Source of the DNA: Leptolyngbya ohadii IS1
GTDB lineage: Bacteria > Cyanobacteriota > Cyanobacteriia > Elainellales > Elainellaceae
Assembly: GCF_002215035.1 (NCBI RefSeq)
Contig: NZ_NKFP01000006.1
Coordinates: 1,438,530-1,502,529, forward strand
Direction of reading: 5' to 3'
DNA: 64,000 nucleotides
In this document: positions 46,240 to 54,322 of the stretch, piece by piece
How positions within the stretch are numbered: the stretch's first letter is position 1
Layout: every line of letters starts with the position of its first letter
The notes under the pieces: generated by a model
What the model was told of the DNA's origin: nothing
The model's input: the letters and a program-made list of their open reading frames with translations, nothing else
Databases searched by the model: none
Translations under genes and position numbers: made by a program

Positions 46240-46270
46240 CGGGTCGTTGGCAGAGCGGATATTCATAAAC
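46240..46270 (+). pseudogene. 5' half tRNA fragment with CAT loop
   Basis: GGGTCGTTGGCAGAGCGG then ATATTCATAAAC resembles a D-arm and Met-type anticodon loop, but the T-arm and 3' acceptor are missing; the next tRNA starts directly. Confidence 0.4.
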
Positions 46271-46342
46271 GGGCTATTAGCTAAGTGGTAAAGCAGCCGC
46301 CTCTTAAGCGGAAGAGCGTAGGTTCAAATCCTACATAGCCCA
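46271..46342 (+). tRNA. tRNA-Lys(CTT)
   Basis: Acceptor GGGCTAT/ATAGCCC, loop CTCTTAA, discriminator A, encoded CCA. Confidence 0.94.
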
Positions 46343-46350
46343 CCAAACCT

Positions 46351-46424
46351 ACCCCTGTGACGCAACTGGCAGACGTAGCCCGCTTAAACCGGGATGGGTG
46401 CAGGTTCAAATCCTGTCAGGGGTA
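46351..46424 (+). tRNA. tRNA-Leu(TAA), Leu body with shortened variable arm
   Basis: Acceptor ACCCCTG/CAGGGGT, leucine-type D-arm (TGACGCAACTGGCAGACG), loop CTTAAAC, variable region about 7 nt, discriminator A. Confidence 0.82.
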
Positions 46425-46425
46425 T

Positions 46426-46497
46426 GCGGAGATGGAGCAACAGTGGCTCGGAAGGTTCATACCCTTCAAATCAGTGAGTGCAATTCTCACCTCCGTC
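46426..46497 (+). tRNA. tRNA-Met(CAT), second copy
   Basis: Anticodon stem GAAGG/CCTTC with loop TTCATAC, T-arm GTGAG/CTCAC. The acceptor has one mismatch and a non-A discriminator, so ends are approximate. Confidence 0.7.
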
Positions 46498-46504
46498 ACC
46501 GGAT

Positions 46505-46576
46505 GCTGGTGTGGCTCAACGGTAGAGCAACTGTCTTGTAAACAGTCGGTTGCAGGTTCAAATCCTGTCACCAGCC
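46505..46576 (+). tRNA. tRNA-Thr(TGT)
   Basis: Acceptor GCTGGTG/CACCAGC, loop CTTGTAA, perfect anticodon stem, encoded CCA. Confidence 0.92.
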
Positions 46577-46598
46577 CCATTTCATTAAATGCAGATTT

Positions 46599-46670
46599 GC
46601 GAATGTGGTGCAGCGGCAAGCATCCCTGGCTTCCAACCAGGAGACACGAGTTCGAGTCTCGTCTTTCGCT
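46599..46670 (+). tRNA. tRNA-Gly(TCC)
   Basis: Acceptor GCGAATG/CTTTCGC (one mismatch), loop CTTCCAA, discriminator T as for Gly, encoded CCA. Confidence 0.9.
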
Positions 46671-46707
46671 CCAAAGGATGTCATTCAAATTCTTAACTTC
46701 TAATCTT

Positions 46708-46780
46708 GCGGGTGTGATGTAGCGGCTAGCATCTGAGTCTGCCAGTCGAGAGCGCATGGGTTCGAGTCCCATCATTCGCT
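46708..46780 (+). tRNA. tRNA-Gly-like(GCC), poor anticodon stem
   Basis: Acceptor GCGGGTG/CATTCGC, body closely related to the preceding Gly gene, loop candidate CTGCCAG, discriminator T. The anticodon stem hardly pairs, so it may be non-functional. Confidence 0.6.
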
Positions 46781-46784
46781 CTGG

Positions 46785-46856
46785 AGTCCTGTAGCTCAAC
46801 GGTGGAGCATCTGTCTTACAAACAGGGGGTTGCGGGTTCAAATCCTGCCAGGACTA
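46785..46856 (+). tRNA. tRNA-Val(TAC)
   Basis: Acceptor AGTCCTG/CAGGACT, loop CTTACAA, discriminator A, encoded CCA. Confidence 0.94.
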
Positions 46857-46874
46857 CCAAATGATAGCAATTAT

Positions 46875-46948
46875 GGGCGTGTCGCCTAATGGAAGAGGGC
46901 ATCGGTCTTCTAAACCGATCGGTGCAGGTTCGATTCCTGCCACGCCTG
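46875..46948 (+). tRNA. tRNA-Arg(TCT)
   Basis: Acceptor GGGCGTG/CACGCCT, loop CTTCTAA, discriminator G, encoded CCA. Confidence 0.93.
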
Positions 46949-46981
46949 CCATTTGTTCGATTATTGCTATCTCGTAATCAT

Positions 46982-47054
46982 GGGTCTGTAGCTTAACTGG
47001 GAAAGCCTCTGCCTTGCAAGCAGAAAGATGTCGGTTCGACTCCGACCAGAATCC
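46982..47054 (+). tRNA. tRNA-Ala(TGC)
   Basis: Loop CTTGCAA on a perfect stem TCTGC/GCAGA, T-arm GGTTCGACTCC. Acceptor GGGTCTG/CAGAATC has one mismatch; G-T wobble near position 2-71. Confidence 0.85.
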
Positions 47055-47057
47055 ACT

Positions 47058-47131
47058 GTGACTGAACCCGAAGGGGTGGAGGGGCTGGTTTGTGACACCA
47101 GTGTTAGCGAGTTCAACTCTCGTCAGTCACT
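47058..47131 (+). tRNA. tRNA-His(GTG) without the usual -1G:C73
   Basis: Acceptor GTGACTG/CAGTCAC, loop TTGTGAC. Position -1 and the discriminator are both T, whereas bacterial His tRNAs use G-1 with C73. Confidence 0.8.
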
Positions 47132-47148
47132 CCAATTGAAATCGTCAT

Positions 47149-47232
47149 GGAAGCTGCGGCTGAAGGTCAGCAACCTGTCTCGAAAACAGGCGTACAGTTT
47201 GCGCTGTAGGGGTTCGATTCCTCCAGTTTCCG
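47149..47232 (+). tRNA. tRNA-Ser(CGA)
   Basis: Acceptor GGAAGCT/AGTTTCC, loop CTCGAAA, long variable arm, discriminator G. Confidence 0.9.
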
Positions 47233-47263
47233 CTGTTTTATCGGTCAGTGAGAGGTGGTAGCA

Positions 47264-47490
<227 letters not shown>

Positions 47491-47574
47491 AAGCAAATTA
47501 ACGAAGGTATGAGCGAGCATCGCTTGAGCGAAATTGTGATTGAACGTCCTCGCGGAGGCATGAGAATTAGCTCC

Positions 47575-48636
47575 GGCGTTGTTGCATGAAGAGGGGTTGC
47601 GGAGGGTAGGCACATGGTAAGTTTCAATTACCACACCAAAACAAGCCATGGAACCTCAATACCGCATCCGCAACTGGTCTGAGTATAACGCTGGACTCAA
47701 GCAGAGGGGAAGCCTCACCTTCTGGCTTGAAGAATCTGTCCTAGAGCAGTGGGTCATCGAAGAGTTGAGTGGCAAACCAGGCGCGTCTGTCTTCTACAGT
47801 GACCTTGCCATTCAAACAATGGCGACCGTTAAAGCCGTCTATCGTCTTGCTGGACGGCAGTGCCAAGGCTTTCTCGAATCGATTTTCCAGTTGATGGGAA
47901 TCGACCTACCGGTGCCAGACCACAGCACCCTGTCTCGGCGACTGGGTCACTTATCCATTGAATTACCCGTTTTGCCGAAAGAAGGCGCTCGCCATGTCGT
48001 GGTGGATTCAACGGGGGTGAAAGTGTATGGGGAAGGGGAATGGAAAACCCGTCAACACGGAGTGAGCAAGCGACGCACTTGGCGCAAGCTGCATCTAGGC
48101 GTGGATGAAGCAACCGGTGAAATCTTGGCAGCAGTGGCGACCACCAATGATTTCCATGATGGAGAAGTGCTCAACGATGTACTGGAAGCCATTGATGAGC
48201 CGATAGAACAAGTCTCAACTGATGGGGCATATGACCATCGTCATTGCTATGACGAGATTGCCGCCCAAGGAGCCAAAGCGGTGATTCCGCCGCGCCAGGA
48301 TGCGGTGATTTGGCAGCATGGCAATTGCAAGGGCAATCCGCATCCGCGTGACGAGAACCTGCGCCATATCCGCAAGCATGGACGCAAGCGTTGGAAACAG
48401 GATTCGGGCTATCATCGTCGCTCAATTGCAGAAACCACAATGTTTCGGCTGAAGACCATTTTGGGTGGTAATCTGAGTGCGCGTAAATTTGACAACCAGG
48501 CGGTGGAACTGTTCATCAAATGTGCTGCACTGAACCGTATGATCCAGATCGCCAAGCCCAATAGCTACAAAGTTGAAGCTTAATACCAGGAAGACCGTAA
48601 GGCGGGTCTCACCTTCTCTCATCATGCAACAAAGCC
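47575..48636 (+). mobile_element. IS5-family (IS903-group) insertion sequence
   Basis: 1,062 bp. Ends GGCGTTGTTGCATGA and, inverted, GGCTTTGTTGCATGA. A 9-bp target duplication ATTAGCTCC flanks it exactly (47566-47574 and 48637-48645). The 9-bp duplication and GGCTTTGTTGC end are IS903-group features. The clean duplication indicates recent insertion. Confidence 0.95.
47648..48583 (+). CDS. IS903-group transposase
   Basis: 311 aa DDE transposase: VVDSTGVKVYGEGEWKTRQH (first Asp), VSTDGAYDHRHCY (second Asp) and RRSIAETTMFRLKTILG (YxxxxxE-like region with Glu). Intact and probably active. Confidence 0.95.
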   Translation: MEPQYRIRNWSEYNAGLKQRGSLTFWLEESVLEQWVIEELSGKPGASVFYSDLAIQTMATVKAVYRLAGRQCQGFLESIFQLMGIDLPVPDHSTLSRRLGHLSIELPVLPKEGARHVVVDSTGVKVYGEGEWKTRQHGVSKRRTWRKLHLGVDEATGEILAAVATTNDFHDGEVLNDVLEAIDEPIEQVSTDGAYDHRHCYDEIAAQGAKAVIPPRQDAVIWQHGNCKGNPHPRDENLRHIRKHGRKRWKQDSGYHRRSIAETTMFRLKTILGGNLSARKFDNQAVELFIKCAALNRMIQIAKPNSYKVEA

Positions 48637-49339
48637 ATTAGCTCCAGGAAGCTGAAAGGCTGCCGCAAGCAGTTAAGTAAACTTACTGAGGAAGCCAGCC
48701 AGAATGGATTATTGAGTTCCTACCTGATTAAACCCAGAAATAAATCGAAATACCTTTCAGATCATCTGGGTCCATTGCGGAGATTCCTACGATCGCACGT
48801 CGGACAATCCTGGAACGAGGTTTACAGTAAGCTGTGTCAGCAGTTAGACAGCAGCACGATGGCAGGACAGCACGTTTTGGGTCATCTGTGGGATTATGTT
48901 GAACGGCACGTTGAGATTATCGATGGGGTTCCGTACAGCAAGCCTCACTGTAGTCATTGGCAACGGTTAGGCAATCATTCCCGCGATCGCTTCTATGTGC
49001 ATCCAGAAACCGGACTTCTTTGTGCGTCTGAGAAGACCTCGCGCAGGCAGAAACCATCCCAGGATCGATCGGATATTGTGATTTTGGATGACGATCGCCA
49101 GTATTGCAAACTGAACGACATCTGGTACCTGGTTACCTTCGAGAATTTTCCCACTGATCCTGCTGCAATAGTCACGGATGTTTTGCTGGGTGTAGTATCT
49201 CGCAGCAATGCCGGATGGATTGGGAATCGCAGAGTGTACGCTGCTCGGAAACGACAGTGTAACAAAAAGGAAATTCGATTCATTATGAATCAACTTGCCA
49301 AACGGTAATCCTTCACTTCGTGCTCAGACCGAGAAAGCT

Positions 49340-49411
49340 TACATACTCGCTCAGTGGTAGAGCAATCGCCTTCTACGCGATCCGTCGCAGGTTCAAATCC
49401 TGTGTATGACC
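49340..49411 (+). tRNA. tRNA-Arg(TCT), outlying array member
   Basis: Perfect anticodon stem ATCGC/GCGAT with loop CTTCTAC, D-arm GCTCAGTGGTAGAGC, T-arm GGTTCAAATCC. Acceptor pairs 5 of 7, so the ends are approximate. Sits between the IS-split gene and the DIP1984 gene. Confidence 0.75.
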
Positions 49412-49459
49412 AACCGCTTTTTCAACTTGCACGAAGTGATTTTAATGGAGGTGAGGATT

Positions 49460-49918
49460 GTGAAGTTAGCAGAAGCCCTGATTTTACGAGCGGATTATCA
49501 GAAGCGCATTGCCCAACTGCAACAGCGGCTCGTTCGCAGTGCCAAAGTGCAGGAAGGCGAGCAGCCCTCTGAGAATCCGCAGGAACTTTTGAATGAGCTA
49601 GAAACGGTAGCGACGGAATTAGCTCGTTTGATTCAGCGGATTAATCGCACCAACTCCACCACGACCTTTCGGGACGGACGGCTATCCGATGCCCTGGCAG
49701 AACGAGATGTGCTGCGGCTTAAGCGCACTGCCTACGATAGCTTGATTAACGCTGCTGCTCTGCGTCAAGATCGGTATATGCGATCGGAGATTCGGCTGAT
49801 CAGCACAGTGGATGTGGCTGAACTTCAGCGGCAGGTAGACCGTCTATCGCGGGACGATCGGGAACTGGATGCTCAAATTCAGGCAACCAATTGGGCAACG
49901 GATTTGATCGAAGATTAG
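49460..49918 (+). CDS. DIP1984-family protein
   Basis: About 152 aa starting GTG (MKLAEALILRADYQKRI) with GGAGGTGAGG upstream, which fixes the start. Coiled-coil-like helices (IAQLQQRLVRSAKVQEGEQP; ARLIQRINRTNSTT). The family has no known function. Its place directly after an array tRNA suggests it belongs to the same accessory unit. Confidence 0.82.
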   Translation: MKLAEALILRADYQKRIAQLQQRLVRSAKVQEGEQPSENPQELLNELETVATELARLIQRINRTNSTTTFRDGRLSDALAERDVLRLKRTAYDSLINAAALRQDRYMRSEIRLISTVDVAELQRQVDRLSRDDRELDAQIQATNWATDLIED

Positions 49919-49970
49919 GCGATCGCTGTTAAAAGCATCAATCAACAATATCAATTCAGTCGGTAGTCTA

Positions 49971-50083
49971 TTTGCAAAGGCGAGTACAACTCCGCCAACT
50001 GGACAAGTTGGATACTTCGGTTGAAAACCGATCCCCTGGTAGCACTGGGGCAGTGCAGACGGGTTCGATTCCCGTTTACAAAT
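49971..50083 (+). ncRNA. tRNA-like structured RNA with extra hairpins
   Basis: 3' part is a perfect T-arm (ACGGG TTCGATT CCCGT) and acceptor strand TTACAAA, pairing with TTTGCAA at 49971. Between them lie GGCG/CGCC, AACT/AGTT, CGGTT/AACCG (loop containing GAA) and CCCC/GGGG hairpins, giving about 113 nt. It is too long for a standard tRNA and no usual class-II layout fits. It may be a degenerate Phe- or Ser-type tRNA or a novel tRNA-like RNA. Confidence 0.5.
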
Positions 50084-50317
50084 TACGCCCAGCATTGTTA
50101 CAGGTGCATCGGGTACTGTCACCGCTTACAACCCTGTACTGATTTGCGAATGGATGAGGGTGGGTTCGGGGAACTGAATTGATTGATGCCATTTATAAAT
50201 TGCGACTTGCCGCGCCCCAGCATCAGATTAGTAAGGCTAGAATAGGGCATAGTTCATTGACTGGATGGAAGATGCCCTTTCCCTGCTGCGACCTCGTTAA
50301 GTGAGGAGGAACCCCAA
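50084..50317. other. Intergenic
   Basis: No gene seen; AGTGAGGAGGAACCCCAA before 50318 is the ribosome-binding region of the Uma2 gene. Confidence 0.4.
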
Positions 50318-50877
50318 ATGGTTCAGATTCCAGAGAAAACTATTACGCTGGAGGAGTTTCTGAAGCTACCAGAAACAAAACCTGCTAGCGAGTACATGAA
50401 TGGACAGGTGATTCAGAAACCGATGCCGCAGGGAAAACACAGTACCATTCAGGGTGAACTCGTCACTGCGATTAATGCGGCTGTGAAGAAACAGCGGATT
50501 GCTCTAGCGTTTCCAGAGTTGCGGTGTACTTTTGGCGATCGATCGTGCCTGATGTTGCGGTGTTTACCTGGAATAGAATCCCGGTTGACGAGAACGGCGA
50601 TATTGCCAATGTTTTTCCCGTTCATCCCGATTGGACAATTGAGATTCTTTCCCCTGAGCAGAGTCAAACCAAAGTCACCAGAAATATCCTGCACTGTCTC
50701 AAATACGGGAGCCAGATGGGTTGGTTGATCGATCCTGACGAGCAAACCGTCTTGGTCTTTCCACCCGGCAAACAGCCCGAATTGTTAGAAGCACAGCAGG
50801 ACAAATTACCCATTCCCGATTGGTCAATAGGTTTTCAGCTTACTGTTGGTGATGTGTTTGGCTGGTTGAGGTTGTAA
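50318..50877 (+). pseudogene. Uma2-family (PD-(D/E)XK-like) gene, frameshifted
   Basis: First frame: TITLEEFLKLPETKPASEYM to AFPELRCTFG. A frameshift near 50536-50550 then leads to RSIVPDVAVFTWNRIP, WTIEILSPEQSQTKV and GWLIDPDEQTVLVF. All Uma2 core motifs (ELRC, PDVAVF, EILSP, YWLIDP-like) are present once the frames are joined. Uma2 proteins are abundant restriction-like nucleases in cyanobacteria. Disrupted here unless the shift is a sequencing error. Confidence 0.82.
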
Positions 50878-50946
50878 TCTCATATAACTTCATGATTTTA
50901 TCTAGTAGACAATAGACACTTGAAAGATGGAAACGAGTTAAAAAGC

Positions 50947-51831
50947 ATGGATACTCGTGAGTTATACCAAAGGCTTATTCAAATTGATGACGAGCTAGCT
51001 GCCAAGCATATACCTGTTTCTGATCGTCCTTTTGAAGCATTAAACATCATTCAGTCACTTGATGACTTTAGACCTGAATTTACGCTTAACGCTGAATCAT
51101 TCTTTAACACAGAACTCCTCAGCAGTATTGTCGAATGGTATCGTAAGCGTTACGGAGCTAATAAAGTTGACCGAAGTAATTTTGAAATCGGTCAGAATCC
51201 GGTTTTAATCAAGGGCGAAGTCTATTACATGAAGCATCATTTATCATTTGGCAGATTATTCATCAATATAAATCAGATTCTCAGTCTTGTTGAAGATTTA
51301 ACTGAATCAGTAGCTTACTCACTCACTGAACTTGAGTTGCAGAAAATTGCAGATAGTTTTCAATTAGGGCACAATGCTTTCACGGCACTTCTACCTTTGG
51401 AAGACTACGAAAACATATCTCTACCAGTTCTGTCAAAGAATTACATCAATAGAGGTATTGCAAATGTTCATAGTGCCGTAGCTGTTCTAAAGTACACGAA
51501 GGATTTACAGTCTGTCGCTTTTCCAGTTCAGCAAGCCGTTGAAATGCTTCTTAAAGCCTTTCTTGCACGTTTGGAGCCAAATCTTAGTGAGAAAGACTTC
51601 AAATCAAAATTCAATCATGGAATCGAGAAAGTGCTAGATGAACTTATTAAGAGAAATGAGGTATTTCAAGAGATAGAACCATTAGTAACTCAAGTCAGCA
51701 TTGATGTAAATATTAGATACAAGCCTGTAAATTACACAATTACGAGTGCATTGGATGCCATCAATTGTATGTTAGAAGTCAGCAAGTTCATTGGTGATCA
51801 GTGGTTTTCTGAAAATGAGCCAGTAATTTAA
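50947..51831 (+). CDS. Hypothetical protein with HEPN-like C-terminal region
   Basis: About 294 aa from ATG 50947 (frame open from TTG 50920). VAFPVQQAVEMLLKAFLARL followed by NHGIEKVLDELIKR resembles HEPN-type helical domains, and the rest is unrecognised. AT-richer than its neighbours, suggesting acquisition. No partner nucleotidyltransferase lies next to it. Confidence 0.6.
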   Translation: MDTRELYQRLIQIDDELAAKHIPVSDRPFEALNIIQSLDDFRPEFTLNAESFFNTELLSSIVEWYRKRYGANKVDRSNFEIGQNPVLIKGEVYYMKHHLSFGRLFININQILSLVEDLTESVAYSLTELELQKIADSFQLGHNAFTALLPLEDYENISLPVLSKNYINRGIANVHSAVAVLKYTKDLQSVAFPVQQAVEMLLKAFLARLEPNLSEKDFKSKFNHGIEKVLDELIKRNEVFQEIEPLVTQVSIDVNIRYKPVNYTITSALDAINCMLEVSKFIGDQWFSENEPVI

Positions 51832-52085
51832 TAAAATTAAATTATATACCTATTATTGAAGTTAGGGGACAACAAACACACAAGGATTGAATCCTTTGTT
51901 AAACTCGATTATGTCTTTTTAGTGCAATCGCAGAGTTTTTCCAATTTGATTAGTTGAGAAATTTCCTCGCCTAATTCAGGTATTTCCTGGTAGAAAACTT
52001 TGTAGATTACTGTGATAAATTTTGGTCAAAGAGTAGCTTCATGCTTGAATCGTCAGCGTTTGTCGTTCTCGATCGGCTGTGTAGC
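51832..52085. other. AT-rich intergenic
   Basis: No gene or repeat recognised. Confidence 0.4.
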
Positions 52086-52259
52086 TCAAGCCAGAATATC
52101 TTCCTGCGTTAGATACGAAAAGTCTTCCAGGATCTCCTCATAGGTCATGCCCGGAGCCAGATAGAACAACACATCATAGACCGTGATTCGCATTCCACGA
52201 ATACAGGGTTTACCGCCTCGCTTCCCAGGTTCGATCGTGATGAGCGTAATCTTCACCAT
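52086..52259 (-). CDS. DUF433 family antitoxin-like protein, C-terminally short
   Basis: 57 aa: ITIEPGKRGGKPCIRGMRIT then VYDVLFYLAPGMTYEEILED and FSYLTQEDILA. This is the DUF433 DNA-binding core (GGxPxIxGxRITVxDVL...YPxLTxEDIxA), normally about 75 aa. It ends right after the helix-turn-helix, and the usual DUF5615 toxin partner is not beside it, so the module is incomplete. Confidence 0.82.
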   Translation of the reverse strand: MVKITLITIEPGKRGGKPCIRGMRITVYDVLFYLAPGMTYEEILEDFSYLTQEDILA

Positions 52260-52297
52260 ACTTGCACGCAGGAGATTAATTAGAGTAGAACAGCATC

Positions 52298-52852
52298 ATG
52301 GACAAAACACGGCAGATCAAAATTAGCAAATACCTCACCAAACATCTGCGCCACACGCCAGAGCGAATTGGATTGACATTAGCGATCGGCGGATGGGTGG
52401 AGGTCGATGAATTGCTGTCTGCCTGTGCTGCCCATCACTTTCCTGTCGCCCGTGCAGAGTTAGAGGAAGCGGTTGCTGCCAATGATAAACAGCGGTTCTC
52501 CTTTGACGATACAAAAACTCGTATTCGGGCGAATCAGGGGCACAGCGTTGAAGTCGATTTGCAGCTTCAGCCTCAAACTCCGCCGGATGTTCTGTATCAC
52601 GGGACGGGGGAACAGTCCGTCTCAGCGATTCTCGAATCAGGACTCCAGAAGATGGCACGGCATCAGGTGCATCTGTCGGGAGACACTGAAACGGCGCGGA
52701 AAGTGGGAATGCGGCACGGTCGTCCTATGATTTTTGCGATCGATAGTGCAGCCATGAATCAGGATAAATTTGCCTTCTACTGCTCCGACAATGGCGTTTG
52801 GCTCGTGGATGAGGTTCCTCCCCAATACTTGACCATCATTTTTCAGGGGTGA
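52298..52852 (+). CDS. kptA: RNA 2'-phosphotransferase KptA/Tpt1
   Basis: 184 aa. Catalytic Arg-His-Arg-Arg positions are visible: KYLTKHLRHTP, RANQGHS, LYHGTGEQSV and HQVHLSGDTETARKVGMRHG. The enzyme transfers an internal RNA 2'-phosphate to NAD, giving ADP-ribose-cyclic phosphate; in eukaryotes it finishes tRNA splicing. In bacteria the substrate is unclear. Its position near a tRNA array and upstream of a NADAR gene, which acts on ADP-ribosyl groups, is suggestive. Confidence 0.92.
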   Translation: MDKTRQIKISKYLTKHLRHTPERIGLTLAIGGWVEVDELLSACAAHHFPVARAELEEAVAANDKQRFSFDDTKTRIRANQGHSVEVDLQLQPQTPPDVLYHGTGEQSVSAILESGLQKMARHQVHLSGDTETARKVGMRHGRPMIFAIDSAAMNQDKFAFYCSDNGVWLVDEVPPQYLTIIFQG

Positions 52853-52874
52853 TACAGCCAAGATGAGGTGAACG

Positions 52875-53720
52875 ATGCAACTACAGCGATTTGATAACAT
52901 CCAGGAATTTTGGCAATCTACCCAAAATTATTTGCTTCAGGATGAGGCAGAACACAATGCGCTGCTGGGAATTTTGCAGACGATCCTGCATTATCCAGAA
53001 TGCTATCCAGAATCCCCCTATCTGGCACTTGTCCAGAACAAGAGTCTTATCCTGGCGATCGCAATCCAAACGCCGCCAAACAACTTGCTGCTGTCTAAGG
53101 TGGAGGACTTCAATGCGTTGCCCCTCATTGCTCAAGATTTGCAGCAGGTTTCCCTTCCCGGAGTGAGTGGTCTGGTGGCGGAAACATCAGCCTTTGTGCA
53201 GACTTGGCACACCTTAACCGGACAGTCCTATCACCGGGAACTGGAATCTAGAATTTACCAACTGACGCAGGTTAACCCGATCGCCATTGCCCCTGGTACG
53301 CTCAGACCTGCCACTGAGGATGATCGCCCCTTGCTAATGCAGTGGTTTACTGAATTCAATGCTGGTATGGATGTCGTCGGCAACGATGAAATTGAACGGT
53401 TGGTGAACGTGCAGTTAAAGCGTCAGAGTATTTACCTGTGGGAAGATGGCATCCCCGTTTCAATGGTGGGCGGCAGACCTTTTTCTCCCACATCGGCTCG
53501 GATTGCTCCGGTCTATACCCCGCCTGAACATCGGCGCAAAGGCTATGCAACAGCAGGGGTGGCTGCACTGAGCCAACGGTTTCTAGATCAGGGATGCGAT
53601 CGCTGCTTTCTGTTTACCGATTTAGCTAACCCCACATCCAATTCGATCTATCAAAAGATTGGGTATTATCCAGTTTGTGACTGGCACGAGTACGCCTTTA
53701 TCTCAGCGAGATCATCATGA
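52875..53720 (+). CDS. GNAT family N-acetyltransferase
   Basis: 281 aa. The C-terminal GNAT fold has RIAPVYTPPEHRRKGYATAG (acetyl-CoA P-loop RRKGYA) and LFTDLANPTSNSIYQKIGY. The N-terminal half is a degenerate GNAT-like domain. Overlaps the start of the NADAR gene by 4 bases (ATGA), so the two are translationally coupled. Substrate unknown. Confidence 0.87.
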   Translation: MQLQRFDNIQEFWQSTQNYLLQDEAEHNALLGILQTILHYPECYPESPYLALVQNKSLILAIAIQTPPNNLLLSKVEDFNALPLIAQDLQQVSLPGVSGLVAETSAFVQTWHTLTGQSYHRELESRIYQLTQVNPIAIAPGTLRPATEDDRPLLMQWFTEFNAGMDVVGNDEIERLVNVQLKRQSIYLWEDGIPVSMVGGRPFSPTSARIAPVYTPPEHRRKGYATAGVAALSQRFLDQGCDRCFLFTDLANPTSNSIYQKIGYYPVCDWHEYAFISARSS

Positions 53721-54163
53721 CTATCTGTTTCTATATCGAACGCGAGAAGCCCTACGGCTGCTTTTCTAATTTCTCGGCTCACGGCTTCCTGCTGGATGAA
53801 CTGTACTGGACAACAAGTGAACATTATTTTCAGGCGCAGAAGTTCATTGGAACACTGCATCTGGAGCAAGTTCGCCTCACCAGAACTCCCAAAGAGGCAG
53901 CGACTATGGGACGCAATCGATCCCTACCACTTCGTGCTAACTGGGAACAGGTCAAAGATGATGTCATGCGGAAAGCCGTTTTGCAGAAATTCAAAACTCA
54001 CCTGGAGATTCGAGAGATTTTGCTGGCAACCGGAGATAAAGTTCTAGTCGAGAATTCGCCAGTTGATTATTATTGGGGCTGCGGCAAGGATGGTAGTGGG
54101 AAGAATAAGCTGGGGCAAATTTTGATGGAAGTGCGTGGGATTCTCCGCAATGAAATCCTGTAG
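53717..54163 (+). CDS. NADAR/YbiA-family N-glycosidase
   Basis: 148 aa with family motifs CFSNFSAHGF, WTTSEHYFQAQKF and YYWGCGKDGSGKNKLGQILM. NADAR proteins remove N-linked groups, including ADP-ribose from guanine, and YbiA/RibX-type members cleave riboflavin intermediates. Preceded by a coupled GNAT gene and a KptA gene, so NAD-dependent RNA or nucleotide chemistry is a plausible theme. Confidence 0.88.
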   Translation: MTICFYIEREKPYGCFSNFSAHGFLLDELYWTTSEHYFQAQKFIGTLHLEQVRLTRTPKEAATMGRNRSLPLRANWEQVKDDVMRKAVLQKFKTHLEIREILLATGDKVLVENSPVDYYWGCGKDGSGKNKLGQILMEVRGILRNEIL

Positions 54164-54198
54164 ATATCAGTGGACATAAGCGCAGGAAGGGGGAAGCA

Positions 54199-54305
54199 AT
54201 GAGCGACTTGAAACAATATGACACTATCTGGTACTGGATTTAGAAGCGACGTGCTGCGATCGAGGAACGATTAAGCGACACGAGACAGAAATTCAGGGTG
54301 CTATG
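54199..54305 (+). pseudogene. 3'-5' exonuclease (DnaQ-fold, KapD-like) N-terminal fragment
   Basis: MSDLKQYD after GGAAGGGGGAAG, then a frameshift gives HYLVLDLEATCCDRGTIKRH, the ExoI DxE motif of DnaQ-fold exonucleases. The frame ends soon after and the rest is deleted; pol IV follows on the other strand. Confidence 0.7.
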
Positions 54306-54322
54306 GCTCGTGGGTAGCCTTG

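Larger units (their letters stand above)
47509..49308 (+). pseudogene. Array-associated hypothetical gene split by an IS903-type element
   Basis: The first 22 codons (MSEHRLSEIVIERPRGGMRI, then SS) run into the IS. After removal of the IS and one target duplication the frame continues RKLKGCRKQLSKLTEEASQN and on to 49308, giving 242 aa. The body (HLGPLRRFLRSHVGQSWNEV; HVLGHLWDYVERHVEI) is a conserved-looking protein of unknown function. The 3' part alone could still be read from a TTG at 48712. Confidence 0.85.
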
